Position numbers and translations under genes: made by a program
Notes under the pieces: generated by a model
Told to the model about the DNA's origin: nothing
The model's input: the letters and a program-made list of their open reading frames with translations, nothing else
The model's database searches: none
Shown here: one piece after another, positions 9,653 to 18,099 of the stretch
Layout of the letters: the number at the start of each line of letters is the position of its first letter
Numbering within the stretch: the stretch's first letter is position 1
DNA from: Neobacillus sp. PS3-40
Lineage (GTDB): Bacteria > Bacillota > Bacilli > Bacillales > Cytobacillaceae
Assembly (NCBI RefSeq): GCF_030915485.1
Contig: NZ_CP133266.1
Coordinates: 1,054,001-1,118,000 of the forward strand
DNA length: 64,000 nt
Direction of reading: 5' to 3'

Positions 9653-10765
9653 ATGAAGGATACCATAAAATATGTAGGTTTAGACGTATCAAAGGAAAAA
9701 ATTGCAGTCGCTATTGCCGATGAGGGCCGAGGGGAGCCTAGATACCATGGAATGATTCCTCATACACCAGAAGAAGTGAGGAAATTAATGAAAAAATTGG
9801 GCAGCCCGGAATCTCTGCGAGTGTGTTATGAAGCTGGTCCGACAGGATATCCATTGTACCGACTATTTATCACACTAGGGATTCACTGCTCGGTGATTGC
9901 CCCGTCTCTTATTCCTAAAAGACCTGGAGAACGTATTAAAACGGATCGCAGGGACTCTGTTCGCTTAGCTCATTTATATCGGGCTGGAGAGTTGACTCCA
10001 ATTTATGTACCAACTCCAGAGGATGAGGCTCTGCGGGATCTTGTTAGGTGTAGAGAAGATGCCAAAGAAGACGAACTGAGAGGAAAACACCGATTAAGTA
10101 AATTTTTACTGCGTAATGATATTAAACCTCCTACTGGAGTAAATAAGTGGACAATCAAATATTTCAGATGGCTGGACACTTTAAAATTTGAAAACCCTTC
10201 TCTACAAGTAACCTTCCAGGAATACTACCACCAACTCAAAGAGTTAGCACAACGTATTCTAAGGTTAGAAGAAGAAATTAAAATTCTAGCGAGTGAAGGT
10301 GTCCATGCCAAAAAAATTCAAGCACTCCAATCATTAAGAGGAGTAGCTCTTATTACAGCGACAAGTATTGTAGCAGAAATCGGTTCTTTTAAACGTTTTA
10401 CTACACCGAGGCAATTCATGGCTTATGTTGGTTTAATCCCTAGCGAGTATTCGAGTGGTGAAAAAAGGAGACAAGGAGAAATAACCAAAACAGGTAATCG
10501 ACACGTACGGCGTTTATTGGTAGAGTCTGCCTGGAGTTATCGGTATCAACCCTCTGTTAAAGGAGAACTACAAAGACGGCAAAGTGGGCAATCACCAACG
10601 ATTCAGGCAATATCGTGGAAAGCACAGAACCGACTCCACAAGAAGTATTTCCGCTTATTATCAAGAGGGAAAGAAAGCGGTAAAGCCATTACAGCAGTAG
10701 CGCGAGAATTGGCAGGTTTTATTTGGGCAGTGATGCAAGAAGTAGAAGATATACCTCAAGCTTAA
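9653..10765 (+). CDS. IS110 family transposase (DEDD recombinase)
   Basis: 370 aa. N-terminal RuvC-like DEDD domain with D11 (GLDVSKEK), E60 (YEAGPTGY), D98 and D101 (KTDRRDSVRLA); central coiled region (about 180-215); C-terminal transposase_20 domain (LQSLRGVALITATSIVAEIG ... LIPSEYSSGE, with candidate catalytic serine near 264-268). These enzymes recombine DNA guided by an element-encoded RNA. GGAAGGAGCTAGTCATT precedes the ATG. Intact, unlike copy 2. Confidence 0.95.
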   Translation: MKDTIKYVGLDVSKEKIAVAIADEGRGEPRYHGMIPHTPEEVRKLMKKLGSPESLRVCYEAGPTGYPLYRLFITLGIHCSVIAPSLIPKRPGERIKTDRRDSVRLAHLYRAGELTPIYVPTPEDEALRDLVRCREDAKEDELRGKHRLSKFLLRNDIKPPTGVNKWTIKYFRWLDTLKFENPSLQVTFQEYYHQLKELAQRILRLEEEIKILASEGVHAKKIQALQSLRGVALITATSIVAEIGSFKRFTTPRQFMAYVGLIPSEYSSGEKRRQGEITKTGNRHVRRLLVESAWSYRYQPSVKGELQRRQSGQSPTIQAISWKAQNRLHKKYFRLLSRGKESGKAITAVARELAGFIWAVMQEVEDIPQA

Positions 10766-11282
10766 AAGGTTACGTGTTCCTCAAAGCAAGATAGATGTAT
10801 AAATAGAAAAATGAGAATAGGGCTCGAAGGCAAAGAGAAAAACCGGAAAGGAAAATCCACGTGCCTCCTCTGTGCTATATCTAAATAGATTAACGCACGT
10901 CCCGAGTTAGTGGAAAAGTCCTTTATACGGAAAGATAAAATGTGAAAACCCACGAATATCAGAGCGCTAACCGCTGTAGAGATTTTTGCCTTCGTGCCGT
11001 GTTCTTACCTTCTATTCAAAAAAAAGAAAAAGGAGGAAGGATCATTTCATCTTTAGCTAAAAAAGTGTCTCACCTCTTGGAATAGCTGTCAAGAAGAGCA
11101 CTTGACAGCTATTCCAAGAGGTGAGAAGTGGTCAGTAAGCTAAAGAAGGAGCTATTCTAGCCAGAATGGCTAAATACCCTACTAAGACAAGAAGCCGAAA
11201 ATAGCTTCTCTTCTTAAGAGTACCCAAAAACAAAGCAAAACCTATTTTGGAGTGGGGGCCTTGACAGTTTCGTTCATATCAG
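10766..11282 (+). ncRNA. 3' non-coding end of the IS, candidate guide (seek/bridge) RNA locus
   Basis: Over 500 bp without a convincing gene but conserved between both IS copies. It contains a perfect 26-bp stem with a 7-nt loop (arms 11068-11093 and 11101-11126) and smaller hairpins near 11145-11200. IS1111-group elements encode a short guide RNA (seekRNA) between transposase and right end, and IS110-group elements a bridge RNA at the left; the long 3' end fits the first case. RNA production is inferred. Confidence 0.5.
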
Positions 11283-11283
11283 G

Positions 11284-11335
11284 AGGCTCCCCGGCACGCC
11301 CGCGGAAAGTGAGCGCCTGGAGCGGAAATCAACAG
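11284..11335. repeat. GC-rich palindromic repeat, right half
   Basis: CCCGCGGAAAGTGAGCGCCTGG ending AGCGGAAATCAACAG, the mirror of the arm at 9028. It abuts the right end of the IS110-type element, suggesting that element inserted into this repeat. Confidence 0.65.
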
Positions 11336-11442
11336 ACCAGTTACAAAGCTAATATACTATTATCATTATAACAAATTAACGCGGTGAATTATTAAATAAT
11401 CTTTGCAAAATAATAAGCTGTCGAAGGGTTTTTCGACAGCCT

Positions 11443-11463
11443 GACTGTGCTTAATGAACAGCC
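11443..11463. repeat. Direct repeat flanking mobile insertion, right copy
   Basis: GACTGTGCTTAATGAACAGCC includes the last codons and stop of phoH (minus strand GCTGTTCATTAA). Pairs with 8918-8938. Confidence 0.75.
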
Positions 11464-12425
11464 TTTTTGCTACTTTTTTCATATGCCTCAACAATTCGGC
11501 CAACGAGCGGATGGCGAACAACATCACTTTGTTCTAAAAATACAAAGCCAATTCCCCTTACTTCCTTTAGGATTTCCTCAGCGACAACTAAGCCTGATTT
11601 TACTCCTTTTGGTAAATCAACTTGTGTTTGATCACCTGTAATTACCATTTTCGAGCTAAATCCTAGCCGAGTAAGAAACATTTTCATTTGGGCATGTGTT
11701 GTGTTTTGGGCTTCATCCAAAATAACAAATGCATCTTCCAATGTACGTCCTCGCATATAGGCTAGAGGGGCAATCTCGATCGTTCCTCTCTCAATTAACC
11801 TTTGTGTATGCTCCGCACCAAGAACATCATGTAAGGCATCATACAAAGGCCTTAAATATGGATCAACCTTCTCCTTTAAATCTCCTGGTAAAAATCCAAG
11901 GCTTTCTCCTGCTTCCACTGCAGGCCTGGTTAAAATTATTTTATTTACCCTACCATTTTTCAGGGCATTTACCGCCATTACTACTGCAAGGTATGTTTTC
12001 CCTGTTCCTGCGGGACCAATCCCAAAAACCAGATCATTTTCTTTAATAGCAGAGATATAATTTCTTTGGCCAAGCGTTTTAATTCGAATTGATTTTCCTT
12101 TTACATTTTTGGCTATTTCTTCATCGTAAAGGTTTTCAAAATATTCAAGCGTTCCTTTTTGCGCCATTTGAATAGCAAACAAAACATCCCTTTGACTAAT
12201 GTTTACACCCTTACGTATAACAAAAACCAATCGGTCGAGAATTTGTCCAGCAAGTGTTACTCTCTCTTCTTCTCCAGACAAAGCAACAGTTTCTCCTCGT
12301 GTAATAATAGAAACACCAAGCTCTGTCTCAATAATTTTTAAGTTAGAATCAGAATTTCCAAAAAGCGATAGTGCTTCAACTGGATTTTCTAGCTGCACAT
12401 TTATTGTTTTCAAATTTTCTGTCAT
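11451..12425 (-). CDS. phoH: PhoH-like ATPase
   Basis: 324 aa. N-terminal KH-like region (to about residue 110) and a C-terminal AAA/RecA-like ATPase with Walker A GPAGTGKT (137-144) and Walker B ILDEAQNTT (about 233-242). Probably an RNA-associated ATPase/helicase. ATG overlaps the yqfD stop (ATGA), so the two are translationally coupled. The mobile insertion starts at its stop codon and has removed its direct contact with pgpH; the last residues AVH are intact. Confidence 0.94.
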   Translation of the reverse strand: MTENLKTINVQLENPVEALSLFGNSDSNLKIIETELGVSIITRGETVALSGEEERVTLAGQILDRLVFVIRKGVNISQRDVLFAIQMAQKGTLEYFENLYDEEIAKNVKGKSIRIKTLGQRNYISAIKENDLVFGIGPAGTGKTYLAVVMAVNALKNGRVNKIILTRPAVEAGESLGFLPGDLKEKVDPYLRPLYDALHDVLGAEHTQRLIERGTIEIAPLAYMRGRTLEDAFVILDEAQNTTHAQMKMFLTRLGFSSKMVITGDQTQVDLPKGVKSGLVVAEEILKEVRGIGFVFLEQSDVVRHPLVGRIVEAYEKSSKKAVH

Positions 12426-13615
12426 TCACTTTTCTCCTTGGTAATCGGTTGTCCTTTTGCGATATTTTCGATTATTTTAAAATGTATATCCAATTTAACT
12501 TTACCATTCACAAACGTCTTGTGTAAAACTTTTTCGTCTTTAATGATAGCATCTTCATCCAAGCGGTTTTTTATATCTTTTTTTGCCATGTCTACTGCTA
12601 TTCCCACAGATTCCAGATTATTATAAATTCGAATAATCTCTTCTTGCTCACGTATGGTTTCATTAACAACTGAAATAGGAAGTTCCCATTTCAAAAAACG
12701 GATTCGTTGACTATTTTTTTCCGTCTCATATTTAGCAAATTTATGCTTTTCAAAACCCCAAATTGGAATCTCCCATTTTCCAATCAGCAAAGAATACTTT
12801 TTTTGTTCATGCCCATTGAACACATTGAATTTCGTTTGAAGTGGCAGTTCAACATGGCTTTTATACCATGTTTCTCCCCAGATTTCACCTTTTGCCGCAA
12901 TTAGTTTTTCTTCGCCTTCTTTACCAATCATTCCTGACACAAGTAATTGTCCAGGGACAACTTGATCATTTATCATAACAACTGGCTGTCCTTTTTCAAC
13001 GTACATATTCACTATTGTTGCTTTCTTTTTTGCAACCAAATTTCGGGGTGATAACAGTTCTGGCTCCTTTGGTTGATTTTTTTCAACCACTTGGAAATGG
13101 TAGGTTGTCCCGTTTAGTTCTACACCGACCCAGGTAAGTGCTCCAATATGATCGGTAAGTTTCCTTTGGATAGTTTCGACATTATCAATAAAGAATTGGA
13201 CCTTGCCGACCTTAACCCCCATTTTGTCCAATTCTTTCCAAATTTGATGCTCAGTTGCTGGTTTTGCCCCTTTAATCTCAATTCCCCAAACCACATTGGA
13301 CAACAGCAAAATTAAACAAAAGAAGAGAATCGCACCAAGTAAAAACCCGCTATTTTTTAGTGTGCGTTTTAATAAAAATGGTACTCCATCCCGTTGTAAA
13401 AAGCTAAGAGTACATTCACTCTTTCTTGCAAATTTCCTCAAATTCATAGCATCGTTTAATCTCATTTTAAATGTGACTGTTTCTGTTCCATGATGCTTTA
13501 CATTCCAAATATGGAGCTTATTTCTAATCAGGACATTTAGAAAGCGCTCAATTCCTTTTCCTGTTACTTTTACCGTTACTCTTCCAAACAAAAATTCGAT
13601 CCAATGGTTCTTCAT
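12422..13615 (-). CDS. yqfD: Sporulation protein YqfD
   Basis: 397 aa. Matches the YqfD/SpoIV family: conserved N-terminus (FLFGRVTVKVTGKGIERFLN), one membrane helix at about residues 89-110, long extracytoplasmic domain, C-terminal KLDIHFKIIENIA. Members are made in the mother cell under sigma-E in B. subtilis and are needed for full sporulation efficiency. Overlaps yqfC (4 nt) and phoH (4 nt). Confidence 0.92.
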   Translation of the reverse strand: MKNHWIEFLFGRVTVKVTGKGIERFLNVLIRNKLHIWNVKHHGTETVTFKMRLNDAMNLRKFARKSECTLSFLQRDGVPFLLKRTLKNSGFLLGAILFFCLILLLSNVVWGIEIKGAKPATEHQIWKELDKMGVKVGKVQFFIDNVETIQRKLTDHIGALTWVGVELNGTTYHFQVVEKNQPKEPELLSPRNLVAKKKATIVNMYVEKGQPVVMINDQVVPGQLLVSGMIGKEGEEKLIAAKGEIWGETWYKSHVELPLQTKFNVFNGHEQKKYSLLIGKWEIPIWGFEKHKFAKYETEKNSQRIRFLKWELPISVVNETIREQEEIIRIYNNLESVGIAVDMAKKDIKNRLDEDAIIKDEKVLHKTFVNGKVKLDIHFKIIENIAKGQPITKEKSE

Positions 13616-13914
13616 TTTGGTCCTCCCGAATTCTCCGTTATATAAATAACCTGATCAATTTTCCCTTCCAATAAAATCTCTTCGGGTAAAATGGTTTTAA
13701 TGACAAATGATTTACCTTTTATCAATAGCTGCCCTTGCTTTAATAGCAGTCGAAGTTCTTTGTCTGTAAATGTTAATAATCCTCGATGGTTCTCAATGTA
13801 AACATGAATTTGCCCAATCATCGTAATTCGGGGTAAATCCATCATGACATCCTGAGGTAGATCCATTTTTTTTGCCATCCATTGCCGGACAAGCCCGCCC
13901 CACTTTTTTGCCAT
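13612..13914 (-). CDS. yqfC: Sporulation protein YqfC
   Basis: 100 aa (MAKKWGGLVRQWMAKK...). Conserved core DVMMDLPRITMIGQIHVYIENHRG matches the small YqfC family that precedes yqfD. ATG 13914 sits directly after a run of seven T, with AAAGGGGG 10 nt upstream lying inside the 3' arm of a terminator hairpin; a longer frame from 13935 would start in the hairpin and is unlikely. Coupled to yqfD. Confidence 0.9.
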   Translation of the reverse strand: MAKKWGGLVRQWMAKKMDLPQDVMMDLPRITMIGQIHVYIENHRGLLTFTDKELRLLLKQGQLLIKGKSFVIKTILPEEILLEGKIDQVIYITENSGGPK

Positions 13915-13964
13915 AAAAAAAGAACCCCCTTTCATCTCATATTTATGAAATGAAAGGGGGTTCT
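13915..13964 (-). terminator. Terminator of nfeD-floA-yqfB overlapping the yqfC ribosome binding site
   Basis: Perfect 15-bp stem, arms 13921-13935 and 13950-13964 (AGAACCCCCTTTCAT and its complement), 14-nt loop, followed on the minus strand by seven U. The 3' arm contains the AAAGGGGG used by yqfC, so the folded hairpin would both stop transcripts arriving from yqfB and hide the yqfC site. Confidence 0.85.
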
Positions 13965-14028
13965 AGCACTTCTTTTTATAATTTGAACGGTGTTTTATGG
14001 ACGCCAGATGATAATTTATCTTTTAATC

Positions 14029-14451
14029 TTAGTATTTTCTTTTGGCAAAATAAGATTTTTTAGATCGCGGCTCTCCAAGTATTTCAGACCAGATGACTGC
14101 ATCAACTAATTTCTTTTGTTCTGCAAATCCATTAACAAGGAATTCTTCATTTCCTTTTTCAATCTTTTGTGTTTCTTTTACAATCGGATTCATTTCATTT
14201 CTAAGAGAATTGTTGGGTTTCTGTTCCATATTCTCCACACTCATCAAAACAGGTTCATTCGGCAATAAGGATTCTGGTTGAATAGTACGCGTTGAATTTT
14301 CTTTAAGCCTTTTATAAGCCTCTTGAAAATCACCTCGATTGATTGAAACAGGTCGAGATTGTGTTTCTCCATTTTTCGATTTCTTTGCATTTTTATAGAT
14401 TGTTGTAATAATACCAATAATAATAGCAATGGTTATCGTCTGCAAAAGCAC
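14029..14451 (-). CDS. yqfB: YqfB-like small membrane-anchored protein
   Basis: 140 aa with an N-terminal hydrophobic helix (residues 2-20), a polar low-complexity middle, and a basic C-terminus with VDAVIWSEILGEPR (about residues 115-130), a segment I associate with proteins found between floA and yqfC. Position and order equal yqfB of B. subtilis, the third gene of the sigma-W operon. Function unknown. Confidence 0.75.
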   Translation of the reverse strand: MLLQTITIAIIIGIITTIYKNAKKSKNGETQSRPVSINRGDFQEAYKRLKENSTRTIQPESLLPNEPVLMSVENMEQKPNNSLRNEMNPIVKETQKIEKGNEEFLVNGFAEQKKLVDAVIWSEILGEPRSKKSYFAKRKY

Positions 14452-14484
14452 AACCCCCTTTTTATAATCAGTTGGTCATAACGA

Positions 14485-15477
14485 CTATTGACCGTCTTTC
14501 TTATCACCATTCATCTTTCCAATTGATCCTCTCATTTCAGTATCAGCTGAGATATTTTGAAAGTTCATATAATCCATTACGCTAATATTTCCAGATTTCA
14601 AAGCTTCAGCCATTGCAAGCGGCACTGTTGCTTCTGCTTCGACCACCTTTGCTCGCATTTCTTGAACACGGGCCTTCATTTCTTGCTCTAATGCAACAGC
14701 CATGGCACGGCGTTCTTCTGCTTTTGCTTGGGCAATTTTCTTATCTGCTTCTGCTTGTTCAGTTTGAAGCTCAGCACCAATATTTTTACCGATATCAACG
14801 TCCGCAATATCAATCGAGAGAATTTCAAATGCGGTTCCAGCGTCAAGACCTTTTGATAAAACGGTTTGTGAAATTAAGTCAGGATTTTCAAGCACTTTGC
14901 TATGGCTATCTGAAGAACCAATTGTGGAAACAACTCCTTCACCAACACGGGCAACTACTGTTTCCTCACCAGCGCCACCTACAAGTCGATCAATGTTGGC
15001 CCTAACCGTAATTCTTGCCTTTGCCTTTACTTCAATCCCATTCATTGCAACGCCTGCAATGAATGGTGTTTCAATAACTTTAGGGTTAACACTCATTTGC
15101 ACGGCTTCTAATACATCCCGTCCTGCAAGGTCTATTGCAGCACATCTCTCAAAAGATAATTCAATATTGGCCCGATGTGCGGCAATAAGAGCATTTACAA
15201 CGCGGTCAACATTACCTCCAGCTAAGTAATGGCTCTCAAGCTGGTTGGTTGAAACATTTAATCCTGCTTTATGCGCCTTTATAAGAGGATTAATAACACG
15301 GCTTGGCGTCACTCGACGAAGTCTCATCCCTACAAGTGTAAAGATATTAACATGAACCCCTGCTGCAAGAGCGGAGATCCATAGCATCACTGGTACAAAA
15401 GACAATAAAATTCCTAAAAAAATTAAAATGACAACCGCAATTACAATCGCAAAGACTGCTTCATTAGAAATGACCAA
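14485..15477 (-). CDS. floA: Flotillin-like protein FloA
   Basis: 330 aa. N-terminal membrane hairpin (about residues 8-45), PHB/SPFH domain, and a C-terminal Ala/Glu/Lys-rich coiled coil (about 225-290, [32 protein letters not shown]). Scaffold of functional membrane microdomains; affects membrane fluidity, secretion and signalling kinases. Follows nfeD by 18 nt in one operon, as in B. subtilis. Confidence 0.95.
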   Translation of the reverse strand: MVISNEAVFAIVIAVVILIFLGILLSFVPVMLWISALAAGVHVNIFTLVGMRLRRVTPSRVINPLIKAHKAGLNVSTNQLESHYLAGGNVDRVVNALIAAHRANIELSFERCAAIDLAGRDVLEAVQMSVNPKVIETPFIAGVAMNGIEVKAKARITVRANIDRLVGGAGEETVVARVGEGVVSTIGSSDSHSKVLENPDLISQTVLSKGLDAGTAFEILSIDIADVDIGKNIGAELQTEQAEADKKIAQAKAEERRAMAVALEQEMKARVQEMRAKVVEAEATVPLAMAEALKSGNISVMDYMNFQNISADTEMRGSIGKMNGDKKDGQ

Positions 15478-15495
15478 ATTTAACTCCTCCTATCA

Positions 15496-16140
15496 TCATT
15501 TTTTACTACTTTGCTCTCTGACTACTATGCGTGCACCCTCAACCTTTATTACTGTGACTTTAGAGTGTTGAGCTATAAAGCTACCTTCACTCACTACGTC
15601 AATTCGTTCATCGTTAAATATGGCAGTACCTGCAGGTCTAAGTGTTGTTAGAGCAACACCTTCCATTCCCAAAAGATCAACACGGTTTTCATTGGAAACA
15701 TAGCCATCTTCCTTCCGAGCTGAATCAAAAAGAACCATTTTATTAAATAACATAATTCTTTTATCAAAAAACTTTACCATAATAAAGAAGAATACAATGG
15801 ACAAGAAAAGAGAGAGTAACAATGAAATTCCGATTGTAAGACCAGTTCCTCCTGCTAAGAAAAGGCTTGCAATTAACGCAGCAACACCAAGCGTTCCAGC
15901 AATAGCCCCAGGTAAGAAAAATTCCAAAAAGATAAGGACCATTCCTGTGACAAATAAGGCAATTGTGCCATACCCTGCGAGGCCAGCTTGGAAATGCCCG
16001 TAGAAATAGATTAATAATGCTGTTATTCCAATAAAACCAGGTATTCCGAACCTAGGTGAAAATAATTCCAAAACAATTCCAATCCCAGCAATAGTTAACA
16101 GTGCTGTTACTATAATTGGGTTAATGATCAATTCAACCAA
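15496..16140 (-). CDS. NfeD family membrane protein, short form
   Basis: 214 aa: about four to five membrane helices in residues 5-125 and a C-terminal OB-fold (about 155-212, GMEGVALTTLRPAGTAIFN ... VIKVEGARIVVRE). The B. subtilis counterpart YqeZ is much longer and carries an N-terminal ClpP-like serine protease domain, absent here. NfeD proteins work with the adjacent flotillin. First gene after the sigma-W type promoter. Confidence 0.9.
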   Translation of the reverse strand: MVELIINPIIVTALLTIAGIGIVLELFSPRFGIPGFIGITALLIYFYGHFQAGLAGYGTIALFVTGMVLIFLEFFLPGAIAGTLGVAALIASLFLAGGTGLTIGISLLLSLFLSIVFFFIMVKFFDKRIMLFNKMVLFDSARKEDGYVSNENRVDLLGMEGVALTTLRPAGTAIFNDERIDVVSEGSFIAQHSKVTVIKVEGARIVVREQSSKK

Positions 16141-16176
16141 TCGAATCCCCCCTTCTTTTTTCTCTGACTATATATT

Positions 16177-16202
16177 TACGTTAGACGACGAAGAAAGTTT
16201 CA
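16177..16202 (-). promoter_or_regulatory. Sigma-W type promoter of nfeD-floA-yqfB
   Basis: TGAAAC (16197-16202, minus strand) and CGTA (16177-16180) with 16 nt between match the sigma-W consensus exactly. In B. subtilis yqeZ-yqfA-yqfB is a known sigma-W operon, induced by envelope stress. It lies 37 nt upstream of the nfeD start. Confidence 0.85.
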
Positions 16203-16228
16203 CCTATGTGACATTGTACTCTAATTTT

Positions 16229-16258
16229 AAAAAGACCGTAAGCAATTAGCTTACGGCC
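16229..16258 (-). terminator. Terminator after yqeY
   Basis: Stem CCGTAAGC/GCTTACGG (16236-16243, 16249-16256) with a U-run on the minus strand. Separates rpsU-yqeY from the sigma-W operon. Confidence 0.85.
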
Positions 16259-16271
16259 TCGTATTAGATGT

Positions 16272-16718
16272 CTATGAAAGGTGTTGTTGTACAAGTTTAT
16301 TAACAAGTGACCCATCTGCTTTGCCCTTTACTTTTGGCATAATAGCAGCCATCACTTTTCCCATATCCGCTTTTGAATTTGCACCGATCTCTGAAATTGT
16401 TTCTTTAACAATTTCAGACAGCTCATCATCTGAGAGCTGTTCCGGCATGTACAGTTCAACGATCGCCAACTCTGCACGTACTTTTTCAACAAGGTCTTGA
16501 CGACCTGCTTTATCAAATTCATGGAGGGAGTCTTTGCGTTGTTTTGATTCGCGAGAAAGGATTGTTACCTCTTCCTCTTCGGAAAGCTCATTATTACCGA
16601 GCTTAATCGCTTCATTTTGCAATGAAGCTTTTATCATCCGAATAACAGAAAGTTTGTCTTTTTCCTTATTTCTCATCGCTTGTTTCATGTCATTATTTAA
16701 ACGCTCGAGAAGACTCAA
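16272..16718 (-). CDS. yqeY: GatB/YqeY domain-containing protein
   Basis: 148 aa, [20 protein letters not shown] ... [17 protein letters not shown], the YqeY family related to the tail domain of the GatB subunit of amidotransferases. Probably interacts with tRNA, but no activity is established. Cotranscribed with rpsU 16 nt upstream. Confidence 0.93.
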   Translation of the reverse strand: MSLLERLNNDMKQAMRNKEKDKLSVIRMIKASLQNEAIKLGNNELSEEEEVTILSRESKQRKDSLHEFDKAGRQDLVEKVRAELAIVELYMPEQLSDDELSEIVKETISEIGANSKADMGKVMAAIMPKVKGKADGSLVNKLVQQHLS

Positions 16719-16734
16719 TTAATTACACCCTCTC

Positions 16735-16908
16735 TTAAAACTTACGTTTTCTTGCAGCTTCAGACTTTTTCTTACGTTTTACACTTGGTTTTTCGTAGAA
16801 TTCGCGCTTTCTTGCCTCTTGCAAAGTACCAGTTTTAGACACTGTACGTTTGAAGCGACGAAGAGCATCTTCAAGCGATTCGTTTTTACGAACGACGGTT
16901 TTAGACAT
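16735..16908 (-). CDS. rpsU: 30S ribosomal protein S21
   Basis: 57 aa, [21 protein letters not shown], highly basic C-terminus. ATG 16908 has GGGAGGGAAAGA upstream; the longer frame from 16932 covers the ribosome binding site and is rejected. Component of the small subunit near the anti-Shine-Dalgarno. Confidence 0.97.
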   Translation of the reverse strand: MSKTVVRKNESLEDALRRFKRTVSKTGTLQEARKREFYEKPSVKRKKKSEAARKRKF

Positions 16909-16963
16909 TCTCTTTCCCTCCCTCCGAAACACAACACACTAACATCAATCCATGTACCTTGCA

Positions 16964-16992
16964 ATTATAATATAACCTTGATTTAAGGTCAA
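16964..16992 (-). promoter_or_regulatory. Sigma-A promoter of rpsU-yqeY
   Basis: TTGACC (16987-16992) and TATAAT (16964-16969) separated by 17 nt on the minus strand, about 55 nt before the rpsU ATG. Confidence 0.85.
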
Positions 16993-17157
16993 CAGTAATT
17001 AATTAATCTAAACAAAGCTTTTAATTTTCTGATTACTGGGATTTTTTTAAAAAGTACATCTTGAATTTATTTATTCACTATTTACTGTAATTAAACATTA
17101 TTTTTATAGCATGTCCTTCCATTGCAGGCCATAAAATGAAGAAGGAGGACAAAAGAG

Positions 17158-18078
17158 ATGCTTTATATTTTATTATTTATCCTTTGTATTTTACTGTTTG
17201 TTTTTGGCATGAACATTATTAGATTTGGTTTATTTAATTTATCCGCTGATAAGTTAAAAACGTGGCTTACAAAACTGACAAGTACTCCGCTTAAAGGAAT
17301 GCTTACAGGAACATTTATTACCGCACTTTTGCAAAGTAGCACAGCTGTGATGGTCATAACCATCGGATTAATTTCCGCTCGAATTATGACCTTTCCGCAA
17401 TCGATTGGTATCATCCTTGGTACAAATATCGGTACTACTTTTAAAACTGAACTAATTACGTTTGACGTTGATGCTGTGATTATCCCAATTGCTATAATTG
17501 GAGCTTTTTTAATCTTATTTAAAAATAGAAAATCAAGAAGCATTGGATTCTTACTTTTTGGTATTGCTTCCGTTTTCACTGCTATGAAAGGATTTGAACT
17601 TTTAGCCAGGCCATTAACATCTATCCCGTTTGTAAGACATTCATTATTGTCTCTCAATGATAGCATTTTCTTCAGTATTGTGATTGGTGCCACCATTACA
17701 GCAATTATTCAATCAAGTACTGCTATGACAGGGATCGTAATGGGTTTTTTAACTGTTGGACTTTTAAAACTAGATGCAGGGATTGCAATTGTTCTCGGTG
17801 CAAATATTGGAACGTGTATAACTGCCATCATCGCCTCAATTGGCGGTGGTCAGGAAGCAAAGCTCGCTGCCTATGCCCATGTCTGGCTTAATGTTTTTGG
17901 AGTGTTGCTGTTTATTCCACTCATTCCATACTTAACCATCCTAGCACCAAAGTTAGCAAGTGCCAAGGATGTTCAATTAGCCCATATTAGTGTAATTTTT
18001 AATATTGTAACGTCCCTAATTATTCTTCCGTTTGCAACAAAGTTTGGGCATATGATTTTATATTTCCATAAAAAATAG
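17158..18078 (+). CDS. yqeW: Na/Pi-cotransporter family protein YqeW
   Basis: 306 aa, about eight membrane helices, with the two inverted QSSTA repeats of the NptA/PNaS family (LLQSSTAVMVITIG near residue 60 and IIQSSTAMTGIVMG near 185). Predicted sodium-coupled phosphate uptake in the membrane. GAAGGAGG 10 nt upstream of ATG. Lies on the plus strand between rpsU and mtaB, as in B. subtilis. Upstream (16993-17157) no clear promoter beyond a weak TTGAAT. Confidence 0.9.
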   Translation: MLYILLFILCILLFVFGMNIIRFGLFNLSADKLKTWLTKLTSTPLKGMLTGTFITALLQSSTAVMVITIGLISARIMTFPQSIGIILGTNIGTTFKTELITFDVDAVIIPIAIIGAFLILFKNRKSRSIGFLLFGIASVFTAMKGFELLARPLTSIPFVRHSLLSLNDSIFFSIVIGATITAIIQSSTAMTGIVMGFLTVGLLKLDAGIAIVLGANIGTCITAIIASIGGGQEAKLAAYAHVWLNVFGVLLFIPLIPYLTILAPKLASAKDVQLAHISVIFNIVTSLIILPFATKFGHMILYFHKK

Positions 18079-18098
18079 ACGGGAGGCCCCGTCTATTT
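18072..18098. terminator. Bidirectional terminator between yqeW and mtaB
   Basis: AAAATAGACGGG / CCCGTCTATTTT with a 4-nt loop, A-run and T-run on both sides, placed exactly between two convergent genes. Confidence 0.88.
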
Positions 18099-18099
18099 T

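Larger units (their letters stand above)
9530..11282 (+). mobile_element. IS110/IS1111-type insertion sequence, copy 1 (intact)
   Basis: About 1753 bp, nearly identical to the inverted copy at 46992-48742; comparing the two defines the ends (CCGAGTTATCATGAACG at left, CGTTCATATCAG at right). Short imperfect inverted ends (ATCATGAACGAAAC versus CTGATATGAACGAAAC). One transposase gene, a 120-bp 5' end and a long 3' non-coding end of about 517 bp, the layout of the IS1111 subgroup. Right flanks of both copies begin AGGCTC after one base, suggesting a shared target. Confidence 0.88.
8939..11444. mobile_element. IS1182-like non-autonomous insertion containing a nested IS110-type element
   Basis: The left end module (hairpin around TGTCGAGAAAGG...TTTCTCGGCA, then the GC-rich repeat) and the right end module (TTACAAAGCTAATATACTA ... 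TTTTTCGACAGCCTGA) are the same as the ends of the IS1182 relic at 46672-52139. Terminal inverted sequence resembles TCAG-N-TGTCGA. No IS1182 transposase remains inside, so it behaves like a MITE or an internally deleted copy. Flanked by 21-bp direct repeats. The IS110-type element at 9530-11282 is inserted inside it. Confidence 0.7.

Noticed and set aside
10762-10953. 63-codon minus-strand frame in the IS110 3' end, repeated as 47320-47511 on the other strand
   Set aside because: It is duplicated only because the IS is duplicated, has no ribosome binding site, and overlaps the proposed non-coding RNA region.
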